25,822 bases of DNA, taken from Candidatus Rifleibacteriota bacterium (lineage in GTDB: Bacteria; Riflebacteria; Ozemobacteria; Ozemobacterales; Ozemobacteraceae). Positions 1 to 8,243 of this stretch are shown here, piece by piece. The notes under the pieces are model-generated. The model worked only from the letters and a program-made list of their open reading frames with translations. It made no database searches and was not told the DNA's origin. The stretch's first letter is position 1. Each line of letters begins with the position of its first letter. The translations under genes and the position numbers were made by a program. The stretch is taken from contig JAKJFO010000028.1 of the NCBI GenBank assembly GCA_022704885.1, positions 6,014 to 31,835 on the forward strand. Reading direction: 5' to 3'.

Positions 1-1
1 T

Positions 2-1291
2 ATGGCAGCTTCGTGGCAGCCTCTGCGTGTCTCTGACAAGTTTGCATCTGTCCCCCGCCCGGCGCGCGATGTCGAAGAGATCACCGCCGAGATCAATATC
101 TGCCAGAAGATCATCTCAGAACAGGAACATTCGCTGGCCTGCATCGCCATGCGTCTGCCCGACATCGAACAGTATTATACGAAATTGCAGAACCGCAGGC
201 GCTTTACCGAAGTTGAAAATGGCGTGCATGGCGAAGAAGAGATCTTCGTTCTCACCGGCTGGTGCCCGGAAGACCGGGTAAGCGAACTTTCGGCAGCCTT
301 TACAGAAGCAGAATTGCCGGTCGCTGTCGATGTCAGTGCGCCCGCAGAAGAAGATGCGCCGCCTACCAGCCTCAAGAACGCTTCATGGGCCAACAGCATT
401 CAGCCGCTTTATGACTTTATGGGCATGGTGCCGAGCTACAACGAGCCCGATACCAGTGGCCTGTTTTTGTCCATGCTCACTGTGTTTGCTGCCTTTCTGG
501 TGGCAGATGCCGGTTACGGTCTGATTGTGGTGCTGGCATTGCTGGCGGCCTACAAGCCATTGGTCAATCGTGGCGCCGACCGGAATTTTCTCCACCTCGG
601 ACTGTTTCTCTTTGGTGGCACAGCGCTTTACGGCCTGCTTACCAATACCTGGTTCGGCGAGACCTGGCATCTTTTTTCGGGATACAGGTTTGACCCGAAT
701 GGAGATGCAGGTATGAAAATCCTTCAGGGACTGTGCTTTCTGATGGGTGTCTGCCATCTGACGCTGGCGCACATAATGAAGGCCCGCCGCCGCAAACCTG
801 ATATTTCGCTGCTTGGCGATGCTGGCTGGATACTGTTTCTCTGGGCCATGTATGGTGTCATCTGCATGCTGATTCTCAAAGAGCCGTTTGTAATGCCTTT
901 CGAATTCATCGTGCCGCTGTTCAAGATTTCGGCTGTGCTGATTCTGCTGTTCACCGAGCCGTCACTCAATCCGCTCAAGTGCATTCCGGCAGGCGTCGGC
1001 GCGGTATTGCAGAACGCTTCGAACTGTTTTTCCGATATCGTCAGCTATATCAGACTCTGGGCTGTTGGCCTCGCCGGTGGCAAGGTTGCCGGCGCTTTTA
1101 ACAATATTGCTGACATGCTGCCGTTCGTTCTTGCGATACCGGTTTATATCGCCGGACACGGCATCAACATGATTCTGGGTGTAATCGCCATTCTCGCTCA
1201 CGGTGTTCGTCTCAATCTGCTTGAGTTCTCGAATCACCTCGAGCTCGAATGGTCTGGCCGCAAATATGATCCGTTCAAGGAAATCAAGTAA
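2..1291 (+). CDS. ntpI: V-type ATP synthase subunit I (3' part)
   Basis: This is the membrane stator subunit (a/I) of a V/A-type ATPase, which forms the ion half-channels facing the c-ring. The reading frame is open at the window edge. The visible 429 residues are about two thirds of the usual 600-650, so the first ATG at base 2 is probably internal and the N-terminus lies outside. The first ~130 residues are the end of the soluble arm; from about residue 150 there are repeated hydrophobic segments. The family hallmark is near residues 348-360 (SYIRLWAVGLAGG), with the conserved channel arginine at residue 351 of this fragment. It is followed 24 bases later by the K subunit. The I-K order at the operon end resembles the spirochaete and chlamydial V-ATPase operons, where E, A, B and D lie upstream (inference here). 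The family call is secure; the direction of pumping is not known. Confidence 0.94.
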   Translation: MAASWQPLRVSDKFASVPRPARDVEEITAEINICQKIISEQEHSLACIAMRLPDIEQYYTKLQNRRRFTEVENGVHGEEEIFVLTGWCPEDRVSELSAAFTEAELPVAVDVSAPAEEDAPPTSLKNASWANSIQPLYDFMGMVPSYNEPDTSGLFLSMLTVFAAFLVADAGYGLIVVLALLAAYKPLVNRGADRNFLHLGLFLFGGTALYGLLTNTWFGETWHLFSGYRFDPNGDAGMKILQGLCFLMGVCHLTLAHIMKARRRKPDISLLGDAGWILFLWAMYGVICMLILKEPFVMPFEFIVPLFKISAVLILLFTEPSLNPLKCIPAGVGAVLQNASNCFSDIVSYIRLWAVGLAGGKVAGAFNNIADMLPFVLAIPVYIAGHGINMILGVIAILAHGVRLNLLEFSNHLELEWSGRKYDPFKEIK

Positions 1292-1315
1292 TCAACTCTC
1301 TTAAGGAGCAAGAAA

Positions 1316-1804
1316 ATGTTAGCTATGCTGGGTAAACTCTCTCTGGGTCTGATCATGGGTTTTGGTGGACTGGGCAGCAGCCTGGGAATCAAGGCCGCAG
1401 GTACCGCCGCCGCCGCCGGCTGGGCTAAAGAAGGTAAGGAAGGCAAGCCGCTTTCTGGTAAATTCAGCGGTCTCGTTGGCATGCCGGTCAGCCAGACTCT
1501 TTATTGCATGATCCTTTATTTCCTTATGGAACCTTTCGCAAGTGTTCCTGAAAACGGTGGCGTACTTTTCGGTATCGCTCTCGGCGTCGGCATGTGTGAA
1601 TTGATCTCGGCTTATGTTCAGGGAATGATCGGCGGTGCTGGTATCAGAGCGCTGGTCGATAACGGTGGCAAGGGTTTCGGTAACATCATCGTTGCTATGG
1701 GTATCGCCGAATCGGTCGGTCTCTTCGCCATGGTCGTCGGCATTCTGATTCTCAACTCCAATGTCATGATCAAAGCTGTCGAAGTAGCAGCAACTGCTCC
1801 CTGA
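1316..1804 (+). CDS. ntpK: V-type ATP synthase subunit K (proteolipid c-ring)
   Basis: This is the rotor-ring proteolipid that carries ions through the membrane sector. It has 162 residues and four hydrophobic helices arranged as two fused hairpins. The second hairpin has the ion-binding glutamate E132 (GIAESVGLF). The aligned position in the first hairpin is Q60 (PVSQTLY), so there is one carboxylate per double hairpin. S59-Q60, Q102 (YVQGMIGGAG) and E132 line up by eye with the T64-Q65, Q110 and E139 sodium ligands known from Enterococcus hirae NtpK, suggesting Na+ coupling (inference). A Shine-Dalgarno AAGGAG lies just upstream of the ATG. The gene is 24 bases after subunit I and is followed by a strong terminator, so it closes the ATPase operon. 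Confidence 0.94.
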   Translation: MLAMLGKLSLGLIMGFGGLGSSLGIKAAGTAAAAGWAKEGKEGKPLSGKFSGLVGMPVSQTLYCMILYFLMEPFASVPENGGVLFGIALGVGMCELISAYVQGMIGGAGIRALVDNGGKGFGNIIVAMGIAESVGLFAMVVGILILNSNVMIKAVEVAATAP

Positions 1805-1833
1805 CATATAATAACGCATTCGAATGCTTGATG

Positions 1834-1868
1834 CAGGCCGGCTTTAACAGCCGGCCTGTTCAATTTTC
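1834..1868 (+). terminator. Rho-independent terminator after V-ATPase operon
   Basis: A perfect 10-base-pair stem (CAGGCCGGCT at 1834-1843, its complement at 1849-1858) with a five-base loop is followed by a T-rich run TTCAATTTT. It sits 30 bases after the ntpK stop codon and separates the ATPase genes from the glmM promoter. Confidence 0.88.
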
Positions 1869-1914
1869 CGCAATTCAGGCGGTCACAAAATTTGCCGCGC
1901 GATTCCTGATGCGC

Positions 1915-1929
1915 TGTGGTATACTTTCA
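1915..1929 (+). promoter_or_regulatory. Extended -10 promoter for glmM operon
   Basis: TGG-TATACT gives a TGn extended -10 with hexamer TATACT at 1920-1925. It lies about 35 bases before the glmM ATG and just after the terminator. No convincing -35 box sits at the usual distance, as is common for extended -10 promoters. The 15-base core TGTGGTATACTTTCA recurs at 8202-8216 with one difference. An AGGAG ribosome site follows at 1946-1950. Confidence 0.6.
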
Positions 1930-1959
1930 AAAAAAGCTGATTTTCAGGAGTGCTAAACA

Positions 1960-3309
1960 ATGGCCCGACTTTTTGGAACCGATGGTGTTAGAGGCCTGGC
2001 TAACAAATTTCCGCTCGACGGCAATACCGTTTTTCGTATCGCGCAGCTGGCAACCCGCCAGCTCATGCTGAATCTCAAAAAACAGGGTCGCCCGGTCTTT
2101 ATCGCCAAAGATACCCGTCGCTCAGGCGACATGCTTGAACATGCAGTGGCGGCCGGGGTTGCCTCGATGGGGGCTGAGGCACGTCTGCTCGGCGTATTGC
2201 CGACGCCCGCCGTTGCCTTCATCACGCGTGAGCTACAAGGCATGGGCGGCATCATGATCAGCGCTTCGCACAACCCGTTTGCCGATAACGGCATCAAGAT
2301 TTTCGGGCCTGACGGTTACAAGATTTCGGACGAGGTCGAAGAAGCTATCGAGAAAGAGCTGGTCGCCGGCGGAAAAGCTGAATTGCCGACGGGCAGCGAA
2401 ATCGGCAGTGTCAGCCACGACGATTCATCGGCCAGTTTCTGGCTCAGCAATCTGGCGCGTGTTGCCGGCGAAAATGTGGGCTCACGTCGCCTCAAGATCG
2501 CACTTGATTGTGCCAATGGCGCACTTTCCAGATGGGCTCCGAAGTTTTTCGCAGATCTTGGCTACAGTGTCGATGCCATTGGCGTCAATCCTGACGGCAT
2601 AAATATCAATGATGGCTGCGGTTCTACCTGTATCTCGGCAATTCTCAGCGTCATGAAGAGAGAACACTTCGATATCGGTTTTTCGTTTGACGGTGATGCT
2701 GACCGGGTTATCGCAATTTCCAGTGACGGCGATATCATCGATGGCGATTTCATTCTTGCCATCACAGCCAAATATCTCAAAGACCGTGAAAAACTGCCGG
2801 GCAATGCTCTGGTTACAACAGTTATGGCAAACCTTGGTCTTGATCTCGCAATGCGTAACAATGACATCAAGGTGTTCAAAACCAGAGTCGGCGACCGCTA
2901 TGTTCTCGAAGAGATGCAGAAGAACCAGGCGGTTGTCGGTGGCGAACAGAGCGGCCATATCATTCTGGCAGATCACGCGACAACCGGCGATGGTCTGCTG
3001 ACTGCCTGCAATCTGCTCAGAATCATGCGTGAGACCGGCGCTACTCTCAAAGAACTCAGTGGCGTGATGAGCAAACTGCCACAGGTTCTGGTTAACATTC
3101 GTGTTAAGACCAAAGATTACGAACACGTTCCCGAAATCGTCGAAGCAATTCGCGATACCGAAAAACGCCTCTCCGGGCGTGGGCGCGTTCTTGTGCGCCC
3201 TTCCGGCACCGAAAATCTCGTGCGGGTAATGGCCGAAGGCCCAGATGAAGGCGAAATTAAGGGGCTGGTCGAAGGCATCGCCCGGACAATCTCAAGCCAC
3301 CTCTGCTGA
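1960..3309 (+). CDS. glmM: Phosphoglucosamine mutase
   Basis: GlmM interconverts glucosamine-6-phosphate and glucosamine-1-phosphate in the cytoplasm, the step before GlmU on the way to UDP-GlcNAc for peptidoglycan and lipopolysaccharide. It is full length at 449 residues and opens with the family's typical MARLFGTDGVRG. The four alpha-phosphohexomutase signatures are present: the phosphoserine loop SASHNP (S103 aligns with the catalytic serine), the metal loop D244-G-D246-A-D248-R, the sugar loop GEQSGH at 328-333, and the phosphate-binding RPSGTE at 413-418. AGGAG lies 9 bases before the ATG. The gene begins a run in which the next ATG is 4 bases after its stop, so it is probably cotranscribed with the pilin-like genes downstream. 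That is an unusual partnership for glmM. Confidence 0.96.
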   Translation: MARLFGTDGVRGLANKFPLDGNTVFRIAQLATRQLMLNLKKQGRPVFIAKDTRRSGDMLEHAVAAGVASMGAEARLLGVLPTPAVAFITRELQGMGGIMISASHNPFADNGIKIFGPDGYKISDEVEEAIEKELVAGGKAELPTGSEIGSVSHDDSSASFWLSNLARVAGENVGSRRLKIALDCANGALSRWAPKFFADLGYSVDAIGVNPDGININDGCGSTCISAILSVMKREHFDIGFSFDGDADRVIAISSDGDIIDGDFILAITAKYLKDREKLPGNALVTTVMANLGLDLAMRNNDIKVFKTRVGDRYVLEEMQKNQAVVGGEQSGHIILADHATTGDGLLTACNLLRIMRETGATLKELSGVMSKLPQVLVNIRVKTKDYEHVPEIVEAIRDTEKRLSGRGRVLVRPSGTENLVRVMAEGPDEGEIKGLVEGIARTISSHLC

Positions 3310-3313
3310 GGCC

Positions 3314-3904
3314 ATGCAAAAAGCTCGTTACAGCCTGCTGATCTTGTCTGTATGCCTGCTCTGGCAGCTTACCGGTTGCTGCGGGCAAAAGACCCTGCCG
3401 CCGCCTGGTCGCACTGACAGCGATTCAAGACAGCCGGCAACAAATGCTGCTTCTGGCAGCGAAGAGCTGTCAACTGTTGAAAAGCCACTTGAGATGCTTG
3501 ATAAGACCGGTCTGAATTATTCGATAGATCAGGTTGGGCAGGCACCTGGCGATAAAAAGCGTTCTGAGGCTGGCTCGTTTTTTGAAAAACAGTATATGCA
3601 GGGTGTCGAACTCATGGAGAAAGGCGAGTTCTCTGAGGCGATAAATCTCTTTGACGAACTGGTCAAGCGCTATCCAAACACCGAAGAGGCAAGTATCGCC
3701 GAGTTGTGCATTGCTGAGCTCTATTTTCGCAACAAGTCGAACGATATGGCGTTGCAGATCTACCAGCGCATCGTCGAAAAATACCCGCATTCACATGCGG
3801 CCGAAAATGCGCGCGCCGGCATCGAGTATCTGCAGTCATTCGACCGTTTTGCCGATGAACATGTGTCGCCCGAGATCGAGGCACGCAAAAGGAGAGGTCA
3901 CTGA
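3314..3904 (+). CDS. TPR-containing outer-membrane-type lipoprotein
   Basis: This 196-residue protein starts at the ATG at 3314, four bases after glmM and behind GAGG. A longer in-frame reading beginning inside glmM adds no signal and is rejected. A lipoprotein signal ends at lipobox L19-T20-G21-C22, followed by a second Cys and a Pro-rich, low-complexity linker to about residue 90. From about residue 95 it carries two TPR-like helical repeats (GVELMEKGEFSEAINLFDEL, then an IYQRIVEKYP repeat), the style of BamD/CpoB/PilF-type scaffolds. Its TGA overlaps the ATG of the next prepilin gene by one base, so it is probably translated with the pilin genes. A pilotin or PilF-like assembly role is an inference; its exact partner is not visible. 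Confidence 0.82.
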   Translation: MQKARYSLLILSVCLLWQLTGCCGQKTLPPPGRTDSDSRQPATNAASGSEELSTVEKPLEMLDKTGLNYSIDQVGQAPGDKKRSEAGSFFEKQYMQGVELMEKGEFSEAINLFDELVKRYPNTEEASIAELCIAELYFRNKSNDMALQIYQRIVEKYPHSHAAENARAGIEYLQSFDRFADEHVSPEIEARKRRGH

Positions 3905-4368
3905 TGCAGAAACGTGCCTTTACCCTGATCGAAGTGCTGCTCGCGGTTTTTATTATCGGTGTCGGCGTGGTGCCGGTTCTGATGATGTTTATTCAGGGAA
4001 CGCGAATAGTCGAGAAAGGCGGTGTGATTCTTGAGGCATCGATCACCGCCCAGAACATTCTCGACCGTGCACGCAGTGACTCTTTCATCTGGCAGACAGT
4101 TCCGATTACCATAAATATTCCTGACAAAAATTATCCGGAATTTGCTTTGCCCGAAAGCTTCAGAGTAAAGTATCAGGCCTCCGGCACTCTGGTGATCGAA
4201 GAAGCCCCAGACCACACCGTAATCGGTACCGGTGTGCGTGAAACCAATCTGCTGCAGCTAACAGTTATTCTCAACTGGATCGAAAACGGTATGCCAAAAG
4301 AGTTTCGTCTGCTCAATTATCGTGCCAACACCAACACGGTCAATCTCAAGACATCTTCAACATTCTGA
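3904..4368 (+). CDS. Prepilin-like protein (PilV/GspI type)
   Basis: This 154-residue protein has a class III (type IV pilin) signal: a short basic leader MQKRA, then FTLIEVLLAVFIIG, with phenylalanine at +1 and glutamate at +5, and one N-terminal hydrophobic helix. The residue before the cleavage point is alanine, not the usual glycine; prepilin peptidases tolerate this less well. The remainder is a soluble domain rich in beta-prone segments with no further motif I recognise. It belongs to the minor pilin or pseudopilin class used in type IV pili and type II secretion. It overlaps its upstream and downstream neighbours by one base each. No secretin or assembly ATPase is in the window, so pilus and secretion cannot be told apart. 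Confidence 0.85.
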   Translation: MQKRAFTLIEVLLAVFIIGVGVVPVLMMFIQGTRIVEKGGVILEASITAQNILDRARSDSFIWQTVPITINIPDKNYPEFALPESFRVKYQASGTLVIEEAPDHTVIGTGVRETNLLQLTVILNWIENGMPKEFRLLNYRANTNTVNLKTSSTF

Positions 4369-4994
4369 TGAGTACAATTCGACACAAAAAGGGCTTCACG
4401 CTACTGGAACTGAGTGTTTCAGTACTGATCATCGCGCTTATCATACTGGTTCTGATAATGGTTTTTCGCAGTAACCTCGCCACTTTCAAATGGGGTCAGC
4501 AGCACATGGAATTCAACCAGAACATTCAGATGGTCATGAAGCAGATTTTTACCGATTTCAAACAGATCAATCCGATCTTGCGCCAGGATGAAGACGGGCA
4601 CATATTTCTACAGGGCGAGAAGATCGGCGACCTTTTCCCAAATCTCGTAACAATTTTTGATAAAGATAAAAATCCCGAAAATGGTGGAGAAGAGGTTGCA
4701 TTTTTTCTGACCACCTTTACTGATCTGAACAAGCGCGACCATGTCAAATATTTTATCGACAAAAATGAACTGATCAGGCAGAAAACCGACCATGACGGTA
4801 ATGTTAAGCGTTCGGTCATTGCCGAAAAGGCTTCTGACCTCTATTTTTCAGAAGATCTCGGCGACATCAGACAAATAAAAATCACGCTCACTCTGGCTGA
4901 TCCTAAGAAGCCCGAAAGATCAGAAAAGATCGACTTCGCCGTCAGGCTCGAGACCGATCTTGTCTGCGTAAAAACGGTGAGAGAATATGACTGA
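4368..4994 (+). CDS. Prepilin-like protein (PilW/GspJ type)
   Basis: This 208-residue protein has a canonical prepilin leader: MSTIRHKKG is cut before FTLLELSVSVLIIALI, with glycine at -1, phenylalanine at +1 and glutamate at +5. A long hydrophobic helix follows, then a polar domain (about residues 35-208) with many charged residues. Size and position second in a minor-pilin set fit GspJ or PilW, but the C-terminal domain is not diagnostic by eye. The start overlaps the previous stop (TGATG) and its end overlaps the next gene by 8 bases, which points to translational coupling. Confidence 0.85.
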   Translation: MSTIRHKKGFTLLELSVSVLIIALIILVLIMVFRSNLATFKWGQQHMEFNQNIQMVMKQIFTDFKQINPILRQDEDGHIFLQGEKIGDLFPNLVTIFDKDKNPENGGEEVAFFLTTFTDLNKRDHVKYFIDKNELIRQKTDHDGNVKRSVIAEKASDLYFSEDLGDIRQIKITLTLADPKKPERSEKIDFAVRLETDLVCVKTVREYD

Positions 4995-5490
4995 CCAGCA
5001 TAAATGCATCGATAATCGACGAAATGGTTTCGTAGCCATGGTTTCGCTTATTCTGCTCGTGATTTTTGGCATTCTCGGGGTTGCCTACTGGCTGAGCTCG
5101 CGCCTGACCACCGATATGATTTTTGCCGAATCGCAGCGCATAAAAGCGCGAAATTTCGCCCAGGCTGCGCTCGAAAAAGTTAAAATAAATATAGTGAACC
5201 AGTACAACATGAACAACCACGATCTTGACTTTCCGCCCCGCTTCACCAACGACCGGGTAAGCAAAGAATACAACATCGAGTTTGCCGATGGCGAATTCAA
5301 GGTGCTCAGCGTTCGCCCATACGAAGAGGGAGGCCGCCGTTTCTACAACGTCGCGCATCACAGCAAGGGTGTTAAAATCGGTAATTACGACATCTGGGAA
5401 GTAACCACCCGCGGCGTCGCAAAGGCGACCGGCATTACCGCTGAATTGCGCGCCCTGGTCAAGATCTATCGCGACTACGTCGTCTACTGA
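4987..5490 (+). CDS. PilX/GspK-like minor pilin
   Basis: This 167-residue protein has the leader MTDQHKCIDNRRNG followed by FVAMVSLILLVIFGILGVAYWLS. That is a type IV pilin-like helix with G|F at the cleavage site but no glutamate at +5. Lack of Glu5 and the AMVSLILLVIFGILG run are typical of PilX N-terminal domains and of GspK, which caps pseudopilus tips. The rest is polar and carries no recognisable enzyme motif. It is the third prepilin-like gene in a row and starts 8 bases inside the previous one. A priming or tip position in the filament is an inference from the missing Glu5. Confidence 0.75.
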   Translation: MTDQHKCIDNRRNGFVAMVSLILLVIFGILGVAYWLSSRLTTDMIFAESQRIKARNFAQAALEKVKINIVNQYNMNNHDLDFPPRFTNDRVSKEYNIEFADGEFKVLSVRPYEEGGRRFYNVAHHSKGVKIGNYDIWEVTTRGVAKATGITAELRALVKIYRDYVVY

Positions 5491-5507
5491 CATCTGAGGA
5501 GACAGCC

Positions 5508-6821
5508 ATGAAGAAAACGATTGTTAATATGGCTCAGATAGCCGGTCTGCTGCTTTTGCTGGCCTGCCCATCTCTGGTGGCGCAGTCATCGAGCGATGCC
5601 CCGGCAGATCCCGATCTCATGATCTCATCTCAGGTGCATGGCGACATCTATGGCCAGCCCAAGGTCATCGATGATTTCGATGGTGACGGCATAAAAGATA
5701 TCATCTTCGGAGCCACTGACGGAAAAGTGCACATCTTTTCGACGACCGGCCGCGAGATTTTCAGGCCGCCTTACTGGCCAAAGCAGACCGGCGGCCCGAT
5801 TCTTGCCGACGTGCAGCTGACCGACCTGACCAATGACGGTTCGACCGAGATTATCGTCGCTTCGCAGGATGGCAAGGTTTATTGCCTCAATGCGCTTGGC
5901 CGCGAAAAATGGGTGGTCAACACGCGTGGCAAAATACTGATTTCGGCCCCTGAAATTGCCGATGTCGATGGCAGCGGCATTCACCATTTGTTTATCGGCT
6001 CAAAATCTGGAATGGTCAGTCGTATCGACGAGAGTGGTCGACTGATCTGGGAAGTCCGCATGAACACCTCGGTTTCGGCTGCGGTTGTCGCTCGCGACCT
6101 CGATGGCTCAGGTATCAAAGAGATAATTGCCAAAGATGACGGTGGCAAGGTTATGGTTTTTGGCACTAACGGAGTGCCCAAGCAGGGCTGGCCTCAGGAA
6201 ACCGCTGCCAATCTGACCTGGCCGTTCAATGTCGATGCTGGCGATATCAATGGTGATGGTATCAAGGAAATCTATACGACTACTCCAGATAAAAAATTCG
6301 TGATGTGGAACACCGAAGGACACAAGCTTACCGAGTTTCCGCTCAGTGATGGCGCACATACTGCCCCGCGCCTGGCCGATCTCGATGGCGACGGCCGTGA
6401 TGAGTTCATCATCGCCCAGGCAGACGGTACCATAAACGTATGTGATCGCAATGGCCGGGCTTTGAGCGGCTGGCCATTCAAAACCGGCCATGCCATATAT
6501 CATGCGCCACGTATTATCGATATCGATGGCGATGGACGTCCCGACCTCGTCTTCACCGCCTGGAACCCTGAAGGAGTGGGAATAAAAGCCGGCTACGTCA
6601 TGGCTCTTACCCGCAACGGCACGCCGCTGGCGGGCTATCCGAAATACATCGGCAAGACGGTGGCGCCGCTCACCTTTGCCGACCTCAACAACAATGGCTA
6701 TCTCGAAATGATCGCTGCCGGAGGGATCAATTATACCGGCAAGCAGCTGCATGTTTTCAAGACCCGTGCCCGTAATCATATCAAGATTGCGGTGCTGGGC
6801 CAGGAAGTGTTTTTTCAATGA
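5508..6821 (+). CDS. Exported FG-GAP/VCBS beta-propeller protein
   Basis: This 437-residue protein sits behind an excellent GAGGAG site. The N-terminus is a secretion signal (residues 1-25). It can be read either as signal peptidase I cleavage near LVA-Q or as a lipobox LLAC ending at C20. The mature part contains eight calcium-loop repeats of the DxDGDGxxE type, spaced roughly 40-50 residues: FDGDG, TNDG, VDGSG, LDGSG, INGDG, LDGDG, IDGDG and LNNNG. This is the integrin-like FG-GAP/VCBS propeller arrangement. Many repeats are followed by a DGKV-type turn. Proteins of this class bind ligands or surfaces outside the cell. The place directly after three minor pilins suggests an adhesin or cap carried by the filament, an analogue of PilY1 (inference). 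The stop overlaps the start of the next gene. Confidence 0.85.
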   Translation: MKKTIVNMAQIAGLLLLLACPSLVAQSSSDAPADPDLMISSQVHGDIYGQPKVIDDFDGDGIKDIIFGATDGKVHIFSTTGREIFRPPYWPKQTGGPILADVQLTDLTNDGSTEIIVASQDGKVYCLNALGREKWVVNTRGKILISAPEIADVDGSGIHHLFIGSKSGMVSRIDESGRLIWEVRMNTSVSAAVVARDLDGSGIKEIIAKDDGGKVMVFGTNGVPKQGWPQETAANLTWPFNVDAGDINGDGIKEIYTTTPDKKFVMWNTEGHKLTEFPLSDGAHTAPRLADLDGDGRDEFIIAQADGTINVCDRNGRALSGWPFKTGHAIYHAPRIIDIDGDGRPDLVFTAWNPEGVGIKAGYVMALTRNGTPLAGYPKYIGKTVAPLTFADLNNNGYLEMIAAGGINYTGKQLHVFKTRARNHIKIAVLGQEVFFQ

Positions 6822-8176
6822 TGTCGCGCCTGTTCAAAATTTTTCCGCTGCTTGTCGTGATAGTGTTGTTTCATTCAAGCCTGAGACTGGTCAAGGCCCA
6901 GACTCAGGAGGACATCAGCGGTTTTCTGCAGCAGGGCCAGGACTGCTACAGCCGTGGCGATCTCACCGGAGCCGCTCTTGAATTTGAAAATATTCTGATG
7001 ATCGACCGTCAGAATTTTGCCGCGCGCGTCTGGCTGGCACAGGTATATATCGATCTCAAAGCTCTCGACAAAGCTCGCAACATTCTGCGCGAAGCTGCCC
7101 TGCAGGCGCCTGATCACCCACGCGTTATTCAGCTGCAGAAGATGCTTGGCGAGATCAAAACGCCAGTCTCTCTGCTTAACATCGACCCGGTGAAAACCGA
7201 GGCGCTTTCGCTGCTTGGTTCAGGCACCCGTCTGCGGCGATACGGCCTGGTGATTCCAGAGTCCAAGGTCGCTTCAGATACCAGTGAACGTGATCTGCTG
7301 GTATTCGATGATATCGAAATCGTTGATGAAAAGCCGAAAGAGCCCGATCTCGATATTGAAGATTATTTCGGCGAACAGAGTGGACCTCTTGCCGACGTTT
7401 TTAAAGCACTCGAGCGCGAAGGCCTCAATCCAGCTCTCGACATATACTTTGTCAAAGTTTTTGCTGATCCCAAACTTGGTGCAGTCGACGACAAAGGCTT
7501 GCTGGCGCGGGCCGAAAGCGTTTATTCGCCAAGATTCAAGGCTGATCCCAAAGACCGCGAAGCACATTATTATTTTGCCGCTCTGCAATACATGAATGGC
7601 ATGTATGCCTATGCTGAAGAGCTTTTTGCCCCACTGAGAAAAGAACCCGGGGAATACGCCGAACGTATGAAACCCTTTCTGGCCGGGGTTGACCGCTGGC
7701 GTGAACAGGAAGATCTGCGTGTCGCCATGATAAAACAGGCAGAAGAAGAACGTCTCGCCCGTGAAGCCGCCGAAAAAGAAGAATTAGAAAGATTTCGCCG
7801 CGCTGAAGAAGCTCGCAGTCAGCGGCGGCGGCGTCCGGTAGATGTCGCCAGCGGCGCTGCCGAGCCAACCACACCCGAAGGAGTCGCAAAAGGCCTGCAT
7901 ACTGAAGGTTATGATCTTTACAAACGCGGTAAGCTTGACGAAGCTCTCGAAAAGTATCAGGCTGCTCTCGAACAGCATGGAGAAAACCCTGAACTCAATT
8001 ATCACATGGGCCTGGCCTGGACCGACAAGGGTCTTGCCGGTGATTCAGCCGCGTTTGACCGGGCAGTAATTTCTTTTCAGCGTGTGATCAGCCTGGTGCC
8101 AGACAGCAAACTGGCCAAGGACGCGCAGGCCATGATCAGAGACATCGATTCTGCAAAAAAAACACTCGGCGAGTAG
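6818..8176 (+). CDS. Exported TPR protein with charged central coil
   Basis: This 452-residue protein has two candidate starts, ATG at 6818 and 6821, both overlapping the upstream stop. A signal peptide covers about residues 1-27, ending near VKA-Q. TPR-like helices occupy about 30-110. A central region of unrecognised fold spans roughly 115-290. A very charged helical stretch follows (about 300-350; EEERLAREAAEKEELERF, then an Arg cluster), and a second TPR block (about 365-452) begins with GLHTEGYDLYKRGKLDEAL. It is likely a periplasmic scaffold. As the last gene of the pilin-like operon it probably helps assemble or anchor the exported parts. No enzyme motif is seen. Confidence 0.75.
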   Translation: MMSRLFKIFPLLVVIVLFHSSLRLVKAQTQEDISGFLQQGQDCYSRGDLTGAALEFENILMIDRQNFAARVWLAQVYIDLKALDKARNILREAALQAPDHPRVIQLQKMLGEIKTPVSLLNIDPVKTEALSLLGSGTRLRRYGLVIPESKVASDTSERDLLVFDDIEIVDEKPKEPDLDIEDYFGEQSGPLADVFKALEREGLNPALDIYFVKVFADPKLGAVDDKGLLARAESVYSPRFKADPKDREAHYYFAALQYMNGMYAYAEELFAPLRKEPGEYAERMKPFLAGVDRWREQEDLRVAMIKQAEEERLAREAAEKEELERFRRAEEARSQRRRRPVDVASGAAEPTTPEGVAKGLHTEGYDLYKRGKLDEALEKYQAALEQHGENPELNYHMGLAWTDKGLAGDSAAFDRAVISFQRVISLVPDSKLAKDAQAMIRDIDSAKKTLGE

Positions 8177-8182
8177 ATGACC

Positions 8183-8216
8183 TTTATAAATCGGCGATTA
8201 TTGTGATATACTTTCA
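8183..8216 (+). promoter_or_regulatory. Extended -10 promoter upstream of 8244 gene
   Basis: TGA-TATACT gives an extended -10 with hexamer TATACT at 8207-8212. TTTATA at 8183-8188 is a weak -35 with an 18-base spacer. The core TGTGATATACTTTCA (8202-8216) matches the glmM promoter at 14 of 15 positions. It lies in the only gap after the pilin operon, about 30 bases before the next ATG. Confidence 0.55.
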
Positions 8217-8243
8217 TAGCGCCAAATTTCAGGAAGCGAATTA

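Noticed and set aside
2482..3126. 214-codon open frame on the minus strand inside glmM
   Set aside because: It lies wholly antisense to a fully supported glmM and its translation shows no domain or ribosome site.
3245..3313. Upstream extension of the TPR lipoprotein into glmM
   Set aside because: It would bury the lipoprotein signal behind a 23-residue charged leader; the ATG at 3314 has GAGG and a proper signal peptide.
4942..5493. 183-codon minus-strand frame across the third pilin gene
   Set aside because: It is antisense to a gene with a clear prepilin leader and has no recognisable protein features.
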